Positions 10,617 to 21,980 of a stretch of 64,000 bases of DNA are shown piece after piece (positions within the stretch are counted from its first letter, which is position 1; every line of letters starts with the position of its first letter). This DNA is from Lepraria neglecta. Lineage: Eukaryota > Ascomycota > Lecanoromycetes > Lecanorales > Stereocaulaceae. Location of the stretch: assembly GCA_033220425.1 (NCBI GenBank), contig CM065647.1:4030001-4094000 (forward strand), written 5' to 3'. Below the pieces are notes generated by a model. It made no database searches and was not told where the DNA came from. It worked only from the letters and a program-made list of their open reading frames with translations. The translations under genes and the position numbers were made by a program.

Positions 10617-11879
10617 TTACACGTGCGCCCAGCCATTCTCAATCAACACCTGCATCTCATTGATCAAACAATGCATGCCAGGTTCTGAAAGCTCCGCATC
10701 AGGCTTTGTCCACGCGCTTAGCCTCCTCTTTATCGTTGAATCTTTGAATGAAGTCGTAGTCACCCATCGCCATATGCGATTCGTCCAAACGCCCATGATC
10801 CTTTGGCTGATCGAAGGCCAGAAGGCACTCGAGTGTACCGCAGCGTAAGCTTCAGGACTGTAGCCGACTCGGACATTGGGGTTCAGCCAGACCCCTTGTG
10901 TAGGAGTGAGAGGGTTGTCGGCATGGATGAGACAGCACTCCGAGCCTTCGACATGCTGGAGGGCAAGGGAGTCTGGTACGCCGCGGAACTCGAGAGGATC
11001 TGGCTCGTAGAAGGGCATAGCGTCGAAGGCAACAATGCCGTTCCAGCAACTCTGGACTGGGACAGGCTGGCCAGAGATGATGGCATTGCGCGACGCCTTC
11101 GACCTGAAGTATGGAAATGTAGATGTTACAGCTTCGTGGCCATCGCTATCCCGGAGCGCAAAGGTATCGTAGTAGTGGGGCGGTTTGGCGAAGTCCAGGG
11201 AGCATGCTGCTGCATAGTCGCCGTCTCTTGTTGCGAGTAATAGGGTCACGTCGTCAGTCTGAAGTGGGGAAGGTTAGCAGAGAATACTAATGGGTTCGAG
11301 GGTATGTTGTACCTTAAAGACGACATCGTTGAGGAAGAGCACCTTATCGAACTTGACGTCCTCCGCGGCCAATTCAAGCAGGGGCTTCAGCGCCAAATTG
11401 CGCAGGTTGGACAGGTATGGTATCCGCCTCAGCTCTTTTCTACCCCGTGGAGTATCGATCCACCCCGCTGCGAAAGGCTTCTGAATCTCATCCTTGTGTG
11501 TGGTTTCTGAGAGTGTAATCGTCCGCCGTACCCTCACGCTTTCCAAGTCGCGGTCTAGCTCTCGCAAGGCATCTTTCGACGCGTCCCAGCTCCCACTCTC
11601 GTACACCGACACGTAGACATTGTCTGGACCGAAGTATTCAACCAATTCTAGGATAGCCAAGTTCCAATTGCTTCTGAGAATCTGCTCGTTGTTCCAATGG
11701 ATGCTGGCGATGAAAATCCTCTGTCCGTGCACATCGGGAGTCTTCTTCTCGGCACTTTGCTTATGGGATCGAGTAGAGACCAAAGATAAGAGATCAATTG
11801 TACAGAGAGCGGCGAGAACGAGGAAGGCCGCTCGAAGGATCCTGGACCGCGACGAACGGCGGAAGGAAGTCATCAGCAT
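10617..11879 (-). CDS. GT69-family glycosyltransferase (CMT1/CAP59-like alpha-1,3-mannosyltransferase, 402 aa)
   Basis: Two exons, 11879-11313 and 11258-10617, joined in phase 0 across a 54 bp intron (GTACAA donor, TTCAG acceptor). Residues 13-33 form a type II membrane anchor (ILRAAFLVLAALCTIDLLSL), expected for a Golgi enzyme. The body matches the cryptococcal mannosyltransferase 1/CAP59 family: RIFIASIHWNNEQILRSNW, YVSVYESGSWD, FDKVLFLNDVVFK, DGDYAAACSLDF, FPYFRS, VQSCWNGIVAFDAMPF, and a late region with VWLNPNVRVGYS. Family members transfer mannose from GDP-mannose and act in capsule or wall glycan synthesis. Length is normal and no lesion is visible. Cell-wall glycan assembly is the likely role; the acceptor is unknown. 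Confidence 0.9.
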
Positions 11880-12081
11880 CGTGGATCAGGGTATTTGCCA
11901 ATACTTATCGGGCTGCAACTGCAATAGTCGACAATCGATTTCATAGTCGCGGCAAAGAGGAAGGCTCAAAAGATGAGATTAGAGGGTAGGAAAAAGAGCT
12001 GCACTTGCAGAATTCAGCGGGGTCCGGGTGGCGCTCAGCCTAAATGCGGCCCGGAAGGTCTGGCGTGATCCCTCAAACCGC

Positions 12082-12225
12082 CGCCAAAATAAAAGTCAAT
12101 GTCCACCCTGGAGTCGCCCCGGGAGTCGCCCCCGGCAGCCGCCTGGAGGTTCCCCGAGGGACCAACTTAGGGGGCGCTTTAGGGGGCTCGCTTAGGGGAG
12201 CCCATCGTTGACTTTTATTTTGGCG
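12082..12225. repeat. 144 bp foldback element with 18 bp perfect terminal inverted repeats
   Basis: CGCCAAAATAAAAGTCAA at 12082-12099 is the exact reverse complement of 12208-12225. The AT-rich arms enclose a very GC-rich core with repeated GAGTCGCCCC and CTTAGGGGG motifs. Size and structure suit a MITE-like or foldback element; no clear target-site duplication is visible. Confidence 0.75.
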
Positions 12226-12639
12226 ATGACGTGCCTGCCCCCTGAGGATCGCTATCCTTATTGGAAAACTGCTTGACTTCATCGGCGAGCTTGCTCGAGC
12301 GGAAGAAGACATTGCTTGCTCTGAGTTCAATACATGGTAGCTCGCGCTTGTTCCGAGACTTGGGCGCTCTGGACCTTAAACGCGAGTGAGCTATGATGGA
12401 ATCTATCCGAGCTCATGTCTGGCGAAGAAAACTTTCCTCGTTTGTGGAGATCTTATCACTATTATCCGACCATTTGTGGGATAGAGGTGAGGGATTGGGT
12501 CAAGGGCGAGAGAGTCATTCCTCTGCAGCGGGATTCCTATCATGGGTTTTCGCCATGCTCTAGGTCAGGGCACGCTTCTCAAGTCATGATATTCAATGAG
12601 TATCAGACGTAGTAAAGCTCTAACTCCTACTCTGATTCC

Positions 12640-13840
12640 TCGAGAGCCTTTTTTTTATTGGCTATGCTGACTATACCCTATCCATACTCTGTCCGCCACC
12701 ATATTCATCGACAAACCTATACTAGGACGAGCTTCGAGCACTGCCTTGGTGCTGTGAAGGTGTCGGTAGATACAGTAGTGGAACAGTCACGTGCAAGCTA
12801 GCTGTATAGAATATACTGAATAGAATCGAATAAGACTACTGTATCTTTCTTCTAATAACAGAATATGAGGAGTTTCGTATAGAACTGGATGAACTGCCTT
12901 CTTCGGCCTAGCGCGCCAAGCCGTACCCCATCAAAACCTGAGCGCGCACTGCATTTGCTTCGCAACAGTGCCCCGCGCCATATACGTTGTATGATATCGA
13001 TATAATTTCACAAATTTTGGAACCAAGTATGCACTTTCCAACGTCGTCATAATTTTCAAATCAGTGCAAAAGTTATGAGTAAAAGAAGCGATGTTTTGCG
13101 GGCAGCGCGGCAAATGCTAAGTATTGAGCTTGGCACCCCCGGACCCTGGAACATCAAAAGTTGAATGCACACCGCAACTTATTCGCAGCAATGCCCCCCG
13201 CCATATACGTTGTATAATATCGATATAATCCTATAGGTTTTAGAACCAACTATACGCTTTCCAACGCCGTTCGAATTTTGAAATTTAGTTGAGATCTGGC
13301 TAAGGAAAACTCAAAAACATGTTTTTGCCTGCGGAGTTCCCTAAGCTTAGCTTCATGTATATAAAATATACTATAAATATAAGAATTTCTAACGCCGCTT
13401 AATTTTTTTAAATCGAGTATAAAATAAGCGAGATATAGTCGATATCAGTAGTAATAATCTAGATTATTACGGCACCTACTTGTAACTAAATAGAATAGAT
13501 CTGTTAATCTATTAATCCACCGCTACGATAAATCAGGTATTTAGACCTATCTATTTATGTATTAATCTATCGTCCAAAACTCTATTAATCCACTGATTTA
13601 GGAAAGTGGTTATTGCTGCGTTTCCATCGGGCCGGTATTAATCCGAGGCTTGACACATTGACACTCTCGACCAACAAAATACAACTTCTGTGAGGCGCGT
13701 CCTCTACTATTTTCTCTCCCTCTTCCTCTTGAGCCCAGGACTGCCTTATGGTCCAGGCGCGCACTAACGGCTGACGACGTGTCCTTGAATTATCCTTCTT
13801 ATCTCCGCCCTCGAACCCAGACTTCATCGATGGCCTTGCA
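12640..13840. repeat. AT-rich region with diverged tandem units of about 220 bp
   Basis: CCATATACGTTGTATGATAT (near 12977) recurs as CCATATACGTTGTATAATAT (near 13201), followed in both copies by CGATATAAT, then a GGAACCAA/AGAACCAA segment and CTTTCCAACG. A third, weaker copy (TTTCTAACGCCGC) lies near 13388. Differences are mainly transitions. From 13440 to 13600 the sequence is very AT-rich with repeated TCTATTAATC motifs. No gene is supported here. Confidence 0.7.
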
Positions 13841-15298
13841 ATGAGTCGGTCTTCTACTGGCCAACAACATCCACTTCTCCAGCTGCGTCAAACCCCACCG
13901 CTCACATCGGCCTCCCCGGAAGCTGTCATCTCAACCAACCGCGGTCACAAGATCAGCTTCAAACACCCAGGCTATTCCGACGACTTTGGTCAGAACATCA
14001 TCTTCACACTGCACGCCCCTGATCATCCCAACGGTGGCTTACACTACAGCACGGCACTCCTCGCATGCGCAATAGTTTCTGGGAATGCTTGGTACGGGTA
14101 CCTGACGGAAAGTCGAGGTGGAGAAATATTACAACCTGGTTGGGATGGGCTACTCCTGGGGCGATCCTACTACTTCTACGTACCCAATGACCGACACCAA
14201 GGCTCCGAGACGTCCTCATCTTCTTCATCTGAAGCGTACAGATATCCCGTATGCCCGTCGTTTGAGCATTGGCAGTTCCCTCATGACAATATGCCTTCTT
14301 GGTGGCCCACCACTATCGTAGCAGAGGACCTAATTGAGGACTCAGACCCTCTTGCCCCACCTTCAGCCTCGAATCTTACAGCCCACATCCTCCGCCGCGA
14401 CCGCAAATGCCTTGTTACAGGAAGCAAAGACTACATTGAGCGTGCGCATCTATGCCCCCGGGCCGAGCTCGAATGGTTCCTGAAGAATTCCATGTCGCAA
14501 TACAACAACCTTACGCTTCCAGGAGACTATCTAGTCGACGATTTCTCCAATGCTGTCGCTCTCCGGCCAGACTTGCATAGGGCGTTCGATGACCGCAAAT
14601 TTGTGGTCATACCCAAGCAGTCGAAATGGGTCATACACTTCCTCGAATCAACCAACGACCTTAATCGAATGTATCACAACACCAATGTGCCTTTGAGCTC
14701 GGGTGTATCGCCTCTTTTCATGCTCGTCAGATTCGCTTGGACAATGTTTCCCATGATAAGGCCCTTTCTGGACGTGGGCCTCCCAAGGAATCTTCGTCTC
14801 GTCGTCAAACGAGATGATCGAAACGCAGAGGATGTCAGGACTATTAGTGGGCAGGAGCTCAAAGACATTAGTGCTCCAGGCAGGGCACGTAGCACTAGTC
14901 CCAAGAAGCCAAAACGGAAAGCTGACAGTGACGCGAACCCTGCTGATGATTTGGGCTATCAATGCACTAAGCGACGAAAATTCTCGACTAAGTCTATCAC
15001 TCGACCAAGGCCATCACCTCCGAGCGTGACCGAGCCTGTGCTGCTTCCGCAATCATCATCGAGCACTTTGTCGGATGGTAGTCCCACGGACTTTCGAACC
15101 CTGAAAAGACGATGGCTTAAGGCGCAGCGCCCGAGCGATCCACATATAATATGTTGCGACTACGACGCCGCTGAGCAGGCAGATAGGCTTGGACTCGAGG
15201 GAAAATGCGAAAACGGAGGGGCACATCTGTGCCTAGAATGCCTGGGTGCTGTTTACGCTGAAGAGCTCCCTGAGCTACCGGATAAGGGCCTAGAATGA
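13841..15298 (+). CDS. HNH-endonuclease-domain protein (485 aa)
   Basis: Intronless ORF with ATG at 13841. The N-terminal ~130 residues are of unknown function; the HNH_2-type domain follows: C190 in RRDRKCLVTGS, H203 in IERAHLCPR, N237 in FSNAVALRPDLHRAFDD, H246 and D250. This spacing is that of the fungal HNH family, where the first His acts in catalysis and the later Asn/His position the scissile phosphate and metal. A basic region (KKPKRKAD, KRRKFS) around residues 355-380 could be a nuclear localisation signal, and the C-terminus has a Cys/His cluster (CENGGAHLCLECLG). These proteins are expanded in many fungal genomes and their targets are mostly unknown. Intact, with length in the usual range. 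Confidence 0.85.
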   Translation: MSRSSTGQQHPLLQLRQTPPLTSASPEAVISTNRGHKISFKHPGYSDDFGQNIIFTLHAPDHPNGGLHYSTALLACAIVSGNAWYGYLTESRGGEILQPGWDGLLLGRSYYFYVPNDRHQGSETSSSSSSEAYRYPVCPSFEHWQFPHDNMPSWWPTTIVAEDLIEDSDPLAPPSASNLTAHILRRDRKCLVTGSKDYIERAHLCPRAELEWFLKNSMSQYNNLTLPGDYLVDDFSNAVALRPDLHRAFDDRKFVVIPKQSKWVIHFLESTNDLNRMYHNTNVPLSSGVSPLFMLVRFAWTMFPMIRPFLDVGLPRNLRLVVKRDDRNAEDVRTISGQELKDISAPGRARSTSPKKPKRKADSDANPADDLGYQCTKRRKFSTKSITRPRPSPPSVTEPVLLPQSSSSTLSDGSPTDFRTLKRRWLKAQRPSDPHIICCDYDAAEQADRLGLEGKCENGGAHLCLECLGAVYAEELPELPDKGLE

Positions 15299-18200
15299 GT
15301 TTTTTGAGCCTTCTTGGCTCAGCCAATTCTACTCGTCCTACACTATTCCCCGAAATTCTCACCAATTCTCTACCAATCCTATAGACAAGTCGACTCCTTA
15401 AGTAGCCACCTTTGTGCCAACGAGCAGTTTAAACCCTTTATTGAGCCTTCGAACATCATAATGGTCGTTACTAAACCGTTAATCCTATACCTCCACCCAT
15501 TTTTAGATTAGTCTATTCGAGCATAGAAGACTCTTAGTATAGCTGCCGTCCGCCGGTCACAACCCTGACTGTTCCACTTTACATCGATCGGCTGCGAAGA
15601 CGATCCACATCTCGTCATTATGTAGTCAAGCCGCTTCGACATCCAGCATGTCTATTCCGCAGCAGTACAGGTCTCAGCCAGCCCATTTGTTCAATGCAGA
15701 CCTCCAACCGGGACCTCGATGCTCGAGCCTCGACATCTCAGCATCGTCTTATCCTTCTTGCTTCAGCGCATGTGGTCTTGCCAAAACGACTGCTGAGAAC
15801 TTCCGAAGTCACACATCACCTCTCGAAGTCACCTTGTTGCCGCTACATTGCTGCCGCCAAATCTGTCCTATCGGAGAATGAGCAGGAATAGCTTGCTACG
15901 GACTCTACGTCTTCAAGAGCTTGGCAGCTACATCGGGACACTGTGATCGGTCCTCCAACCAGCTGGACTTCTGCGCAAGCTCGCTACACTGCTTGCGTAG
16001 CGGGCACGTTGCCTTTTGGCAAGTATGATTTCATGTATGCGAAGACATGACAGTGCTAGAGGTCTTGGTTTTTCTTGGTTCTCCAGCCGCACTGCGCCTC
16101 TGGCTAACTTGTGCCAGTCAACTTGGCGAAGGTCAACATTGAATGCTTCTTGGCCTTTGTCCGGGGTATCACTACGCGACTGCCTTGGATGACAATATGG
16201 GAGCTACAGATGGACTAGTTCCATTTAAGGAAATGACACTTCTCGTTCAAACGCACGCCCAGTCTCTCTAGGATTCACTATAAGTAGAGCAGCCCAACCC
16301 AGTAGTGAGCGTACCGCCGGACTTCGTGGCGCTCGCGAAAAACTCGGCAAACACAGAGCCGTGTAAGTTACCTACCCCCAGCTTTCGAAGAGTCAAAGCT
16401 GACGCTAACGGAGTCTTGTATAGCGGATCCCGTTCTTTGACGTTGGCGTCTCATAAGATCAAGCTCAAGACTATGAGAGCTCATGTGATGCCAACCCAAC
16501 GCCTTCCAAAAGTGTGCTAAGCAAGACGACTAGCGACATGTCACCAACCTCGACATCAATTCAGCCATCGAACAGAGATGCCTGCCACTCCGAAGTCGAG
16601 CAAAAGCCTGAGGAACGGAGAAGGGAAACATCCAAATTCCAATAGAGCCTTCGCACAGCGCTGAGCCTGCGGCAGCAGTTGGGCCCATTCTAATGAAGGG
16701 TGGCAAGGCAAAGCAACTAGGAATGGCAAAGCGGCAGCTCCAGCCAAGGGAAAGGGTTGAGTCGAGAAGTCACAACTCCGTTTTCTGCCCTCTGCTATAG
16801 GCTCTTTGGTGACTTTCCGATCATTCTGGCGAGCGATTTGGGCAGCGATCGTCTCGTCAACTCGTTCCGAGGTAATGTATCACCTATGGCAAGCCGATCA
16901 TCTGCTGAGAAGGGCGAGTCACGCGCGAAAACAGAAGACGAAGCTCTTCTCACTATACCCAAGACGGCCACACACACTGCTATCCCGCGTGCCATGAAAT
17001 CAAAATTGGATGACCCTGGTTGGCTCGTGAGCAATGCAAAGTCACCGCTTATCATTGAGGATATACATGCGAGTCAATGTCCCGTAAAGTCCCACGAGAG
17101 TCTTCGGGTTGCCCACGAATCTGGAACGAGGGCTGACGAGAAATTTGTAGGCCGAGGTCTCTGACCCCAGAATCTACGATGGTTATACCAAAGAAGACTA
17201 GGAGAACCTGCGAACCACCTCTTTCGACAACCTGCCCATAAACTGAGACGGCTACTCTATGTCCATAGGGTTCCTGTGAAATAACGTGACCTTTCGTAGC
17301 GGTATACGCGAGTTTTAGGACGACGTCTCAAAGCAGCTACCATGAAAGCTGTTAATCAATTGGCTGGAACTGCGGATGCCCGTCTACCATTAGGCATCGC
17401 AGGACATGCTTGAGGAGTATTCAATGGGTGATGGAGACGACGAGCCACTTCTACAATCGACATGGCGACCTACTTCATGAAAGCCAGCGCACCTTGATGG
17501 ACGAAGAATCAGGTCATAGCGGTGGTATTCTCGATAAATGAGATGTCATGGAGGCTGAAGATGGCTGACGGCAACGGGAAGCAACATTGTTCATCCCTCA
17601 TCCGGAGAACACCCTAAGACAAGGAGAAGGCGCAGACAGCGTGATGAGAATGGTAAAGATCTCAGGATCAATTCGGGGTTAGTGAGGATCATCGCAAAGA
17701 CATGTTGTTCGATTATGTGAGCTGGCAATTACGTTGATGGCACTAGTCAACACCGCAAAAGCTACAGATACTATAGGCGATGGAGGAGCGAGCAAGAGGG
17801 AATTTCGATGCCTACGAGAAGATGCTATTCATGGATCGTTGGGGTGAGGAGGCGGAGAATGACAATCTGGAGCAGAATATGGCTACCGGCGAGACCGAGG
17901 GCAAAGACAGCTTCGAATCCCGCAATAATCGGGACCAATCCCGATACACTCGCGATTAGTAGCATCGATAGCATGGAAATCTTGGAGGCAGCGGAACTGG
18001 ACCGTATTGAGAGCAAGAATCTTCCATTCGGAAGCCCCATGCTGGCTTATCTCGGGTGTCGGTGAAGATGAGGGGCAAGGTATCCAAACAAAGGACCATC
18101 AATTACGACCAGGATCAAAGCTGAGATTAGATTCATGAACGGCCAAGTCCCATGGCCTGACAAGTGCGGGGATGAGTAAGTATGAACGGGAGCTGCTGCC

Positions 18201-21200
18201 GACGCCAGAAGCAGAAATACAAGCGTGGCATACTCGCCGGCGAGTCCAAACAGATGACGACTCTGGTCCCAAAATTACGCGGACACGTCCAGCTACAGCA
18301 AAGGCTCTTTTACAGCACTTTAAGCCACTGTGGCGAGGAGAGGACAAGGGCTGTGAAGCCAATCGAAGCCTGGCAGGGCGAACGCCTCGAGTATAGCTGG
18401 CGGATGACCGGATGTGGTAGTAGACACGGTCGACATGCTGTTAGCCGGACGACCAACGATTTCGTTCCTCGTGTGACTGAGTCTGCAGACTCGCCCTATG
18501 CAAGCGTCTCGATATACTAGACCTCGTGGTACTCCGCAAAGTTCTTTCATCTTTCGAAGCCTGCCTTGCATGCAACGAGGTCTTTGCTTGATCGCTGTAG
18601 GTTGCCATGCTGACTGGGCATGTCGTGTCACTCACCTCGAGCAGGATACATATTACCATGGCCACGTCGACTCGGCTGGGGAGATAGCTGCGAAGGCGAG
18701 AAAGGTCTTCTTGCTCGGTCAACACACCTTGAGCGCTCTGATCAAGGTTCACAGCACCTATGCGTACCGTTTGGCATGCCATTTGGGGCGATTGAGCTGG
18801 TACTCGCTGGCGAAGCTTGATTCCAGTCCTTCGGGTGGCGGCCGTGGCCTAAAGCTTTACAGGTAGTTGGTGACAGTGTTGGGCTGGGCAATTTTTCTCC
18901 TTTCTTTCGAGGATTGTTTTGCCTTTGGCCTCCGCGGCCTTCTTCAGGAAGCGACTTGGCAAATATTGTGGGCGTTTTAAGGTTAGACAAGGCTGGAATA
19001 TCTGGGCGCTAGAAGGTGAAGCGTTGAAAGAAGGACGGCAGACGTGCAGGGATGGCAATGATCAATAGTCAAATCGAGCTGGTAAGTGTTGTCAGGGAAC
19101 CGTTTGATGTCCACGTCTGACATGAAGCAGCCTAGCTTGGAAGAGGTTCGTGCTATTTCCTTATTACACCATGTAGCCGCATAGTTGCTCATGTGGAACG
19201 TTAAAGACAATGAAGCAGTTCATGGAGCACTAGTGACAATATCAACGATGACCGTTGGCACGGAGTACCCTCGCAGAAGACGGTGACTTTAAGCCATTAG
19301 TCTTCCTCTGTTCCGCTGATTAGCTTCGGCGAGCAAAACTAACCAGAGCGAAAGGACGCCAAGACCATCGACTGGGAAGGTTTTCGTTTTTCATTGTGGC
19401 CACTCGTCTGCAATGTTGTCCGCCCACACTTTTCTGCTTGCACTGGGGTCACCCGCCTAAAGTGTTCATCCAGACTTATTTGTGCTGTTGGCCTGATATT
19501 GGCTGTTTGGCAGTACCCTCAATCATCAATCTCATGAGTTGAAGAACGCTAGAGACCTTTTGGTATCGCGGATGTCTTTCGATGGCGGTACAAAGTACCG
19601 AAGGCCAACCTCGAACCGCATGCTGAGAGGATCATGACCATGTTCGGTATACCTTACGAGCCCAGCTTCCCAAGCTTCCGAGTTGGCGAGTAGTACTGTA
19701 GTAGCATCACTACCCGAACTAGTTTCAGCTCATGGGCAATGTTTCTCTACACAAGGATAGCGACATGACCGTATCCCTGCCACATGCCTGGGATATGCAT
19801 GTTCTTGTCGGGAAATGCATTGGATCCATCTTTCATTATCCGGGCTTCTCATTAGCCGTCACATCATGCTCAGCGATGCTGCTGTTGGGGGAAAGCATCG
19901 AAATTAAATGTAGAGGTTAGTTGCCGCACCTGCTCCTTTCGAACACTGGCGCAACTCATGAATCTTGCAACCTAGTGCAGCTGGCTTGGGGCTGGGCTTG
20001 GGCTTGTGTTCGGTGTGATATAGCTCTCCTTTTCATAATAACGACACCGTACTCCTCTTTGCAGTTGTCGTTGCAGCTCGGCATCTATGCAGAGGTCATA
20101 AATTCTCATTTGGCAAAGACACATGGCCAGGGGTCTCGCGATGCTGCTAAACAGGCCAATGGACGCCTCGAGCGCCGGGTAGGCAAAGTGTAAATTGGTT
20201 TTTAAAGAGTTCCGGCTGGAAAAAATTCCTATGTTTACGCCTGGAAGGACACCAGACCACGCCAGACACATCAAGAAGAGGCGGTTAGGCTAGACGACTC
20301 TTACTGTCAAGCCTAGCTTGGTTAACGAGTATAATTCAATCAAGCCTGAGAACTTTGGTCTCTTCGACTCTGCATACCTAAGAGCACCCTTCCCAGACAA
20401 ACTGAAAGGGTCCGAGATGCTTGAGACTCGTTCGAACTAGCCAACTCGAGAAGTCTAATTTCTCGTGAGACGGAGTAGCAACGGCTTTGTAAGCGCGACA
20501 GGTATATTCAAATCTGCGTTCCGCAGGCAAAGCATACCGGATAAAATGCCAGACGAGACTATATTAGGACCCGCCCAGCTACAGCATATGAAGTTCGGCC
20601 GGCGAAGTGCAGGTCAATAGGCACTATACAATCGAATTTGCAGCTGAGTACGGTATCACACAGCGTATCGCGGCCCAGGGGAGCGCCAGGAGATCCCCTT
20701 CGGGGTCAGGGTGCGACTTTTACACTCTATAATCATATAGAGCGACCTCGTGCTAAATTTCATTATCTTTCTTATGGCATATCTTTTATAATAAACAAAT
20801 ATTGCGCTATCCCCATTCACGGGCCCAAAGTCGCACCCTAATGCTAGACTATACGGATAGCGAGGCTTGGAGGTTAAATAAGTGGTATGTCTCTTTGGAT
20901 GGAACGCCCAGCTAAAGGATAATACTTACTGGACTTAATATTCTCGCTTCAAGTGAAAAATCATGGCTCTAACTAAAAGTTCATTTGGGCGTTGATTATA
21001 GATGTAAAGTTTGAATTGGACGAGTTATTGGCTAGATATTAGCACTAAAGGTCGGAGCAATCAACATAGCTTCGTAATAGAACCGAAGTGTCACGGTTAT
21101 ATACATGCAAGCATGCCTTCTTAGCTAGATTTTGCTCCATAGATTTCTCATCATCTTACTTATTCAACTACATTATTCAAAAGACCTCATAAAAAGCCTC

Positions 21201-21980
21201 TTTCCTCATCACTATACCTTTATCTATATCGATTTATTGGGAAGAATTATCAAGATACGACTCCTTCTCTATCTATCTGCTTTGCATCCTATATTCAAAT
21301 CCACTTTTGCCTACCCGAAGAGATGTTTCAACTATAGCGGAAACAGCCAAATCAAGGGAGAACTAGGGCGAATATTTATTACGGATAAAAGTTTTCGCTC
21401 GCGTTGATCCGAGCGTTCTTGGACGCCAGCCTCATGTAGGTAGGCTATATTGAAACTGTTTTAGCGTCTAGAATAGTACGCCGGGTTTCGCCCCTCCGCT
21501 ATTGCAATCTGTAGTGGATTGAGGGTTTGATGAGGAACTCCTTGTCCTTGGGGCTCGAGTCGGTGCCATACACCGAGGTCCTCGGACAACGTCATGGTTG
21601 GGCTCAGTGGGAGATACGAGCATTTTCTTTGGCACATTAAGACTGGATGGAAATCAATGGTCCTTAAGAAAGTACCTTAGCAGTCGGACGAGGATTCTGA
21701 GAACGCAACTGATTGAGGAATAGGTTCGATTTTCCACAGCATCCTCAAATCGCAGCCTAGGAAGTGAACCAGAACAACGCCCTCAAACCAAAACCCTACA
21801 GTATAGACTAAAACAAAGGCCAGAGCCGTTTCCTCCGAAGTCAACTAGCCCGCCGATTTCCGAAATGCGCGGCGACACATCGCTAGATACGATCTATACT
21901 TCCAAAAAAAGCTGTATGTTTGAAGTACTCCGCGCTTTTTCGCCAAGCGCAAGATCTGTACGTAGAAATAACTAGTGAGC
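15299..21980. other. 6.7 kb gene-poor region, no convincing gene
   Basis: Short ORFs only. Parts (about 16.3-18.9 kb) are of normal GC with coding-like fragments, such as a Glu/Asp-rich reading near 17781-17960, but stops and frame changes interrupt every reading and I recognise no family. It may be a long-dead gene or transposon. Parts after 20.6 kb are more AT-rich. Confidence 0.5.
20708..20839. repeat. 132 bp foldback element with 13 bp terminal inverted repeats
   Basis: AGGGTGCGACTTT at 20708-20720 is the exact reverse complement of AAAGTCGCACCCT at 20827-20839. The AT-rich interior contains a second small palindrome (CTCTATAATCATATAGAG). MITE-like; no target duplication is obvious. Confidence 0.65.

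Noticed and set aside
15648-19210. Individual short ORFs in the gene desert as genes
   Set aside because: No known motifs, overlapping frames on both strands and no splice-consistent extension; treated as chance ORFs or remains of dead sequence.
12082-20839. CRISPR-like or Helitron structure from the foldbacks
   Set aside because: Only single inverted pairs, no regularly spaced direct repeats, and no Rep/helicase gene in the window.
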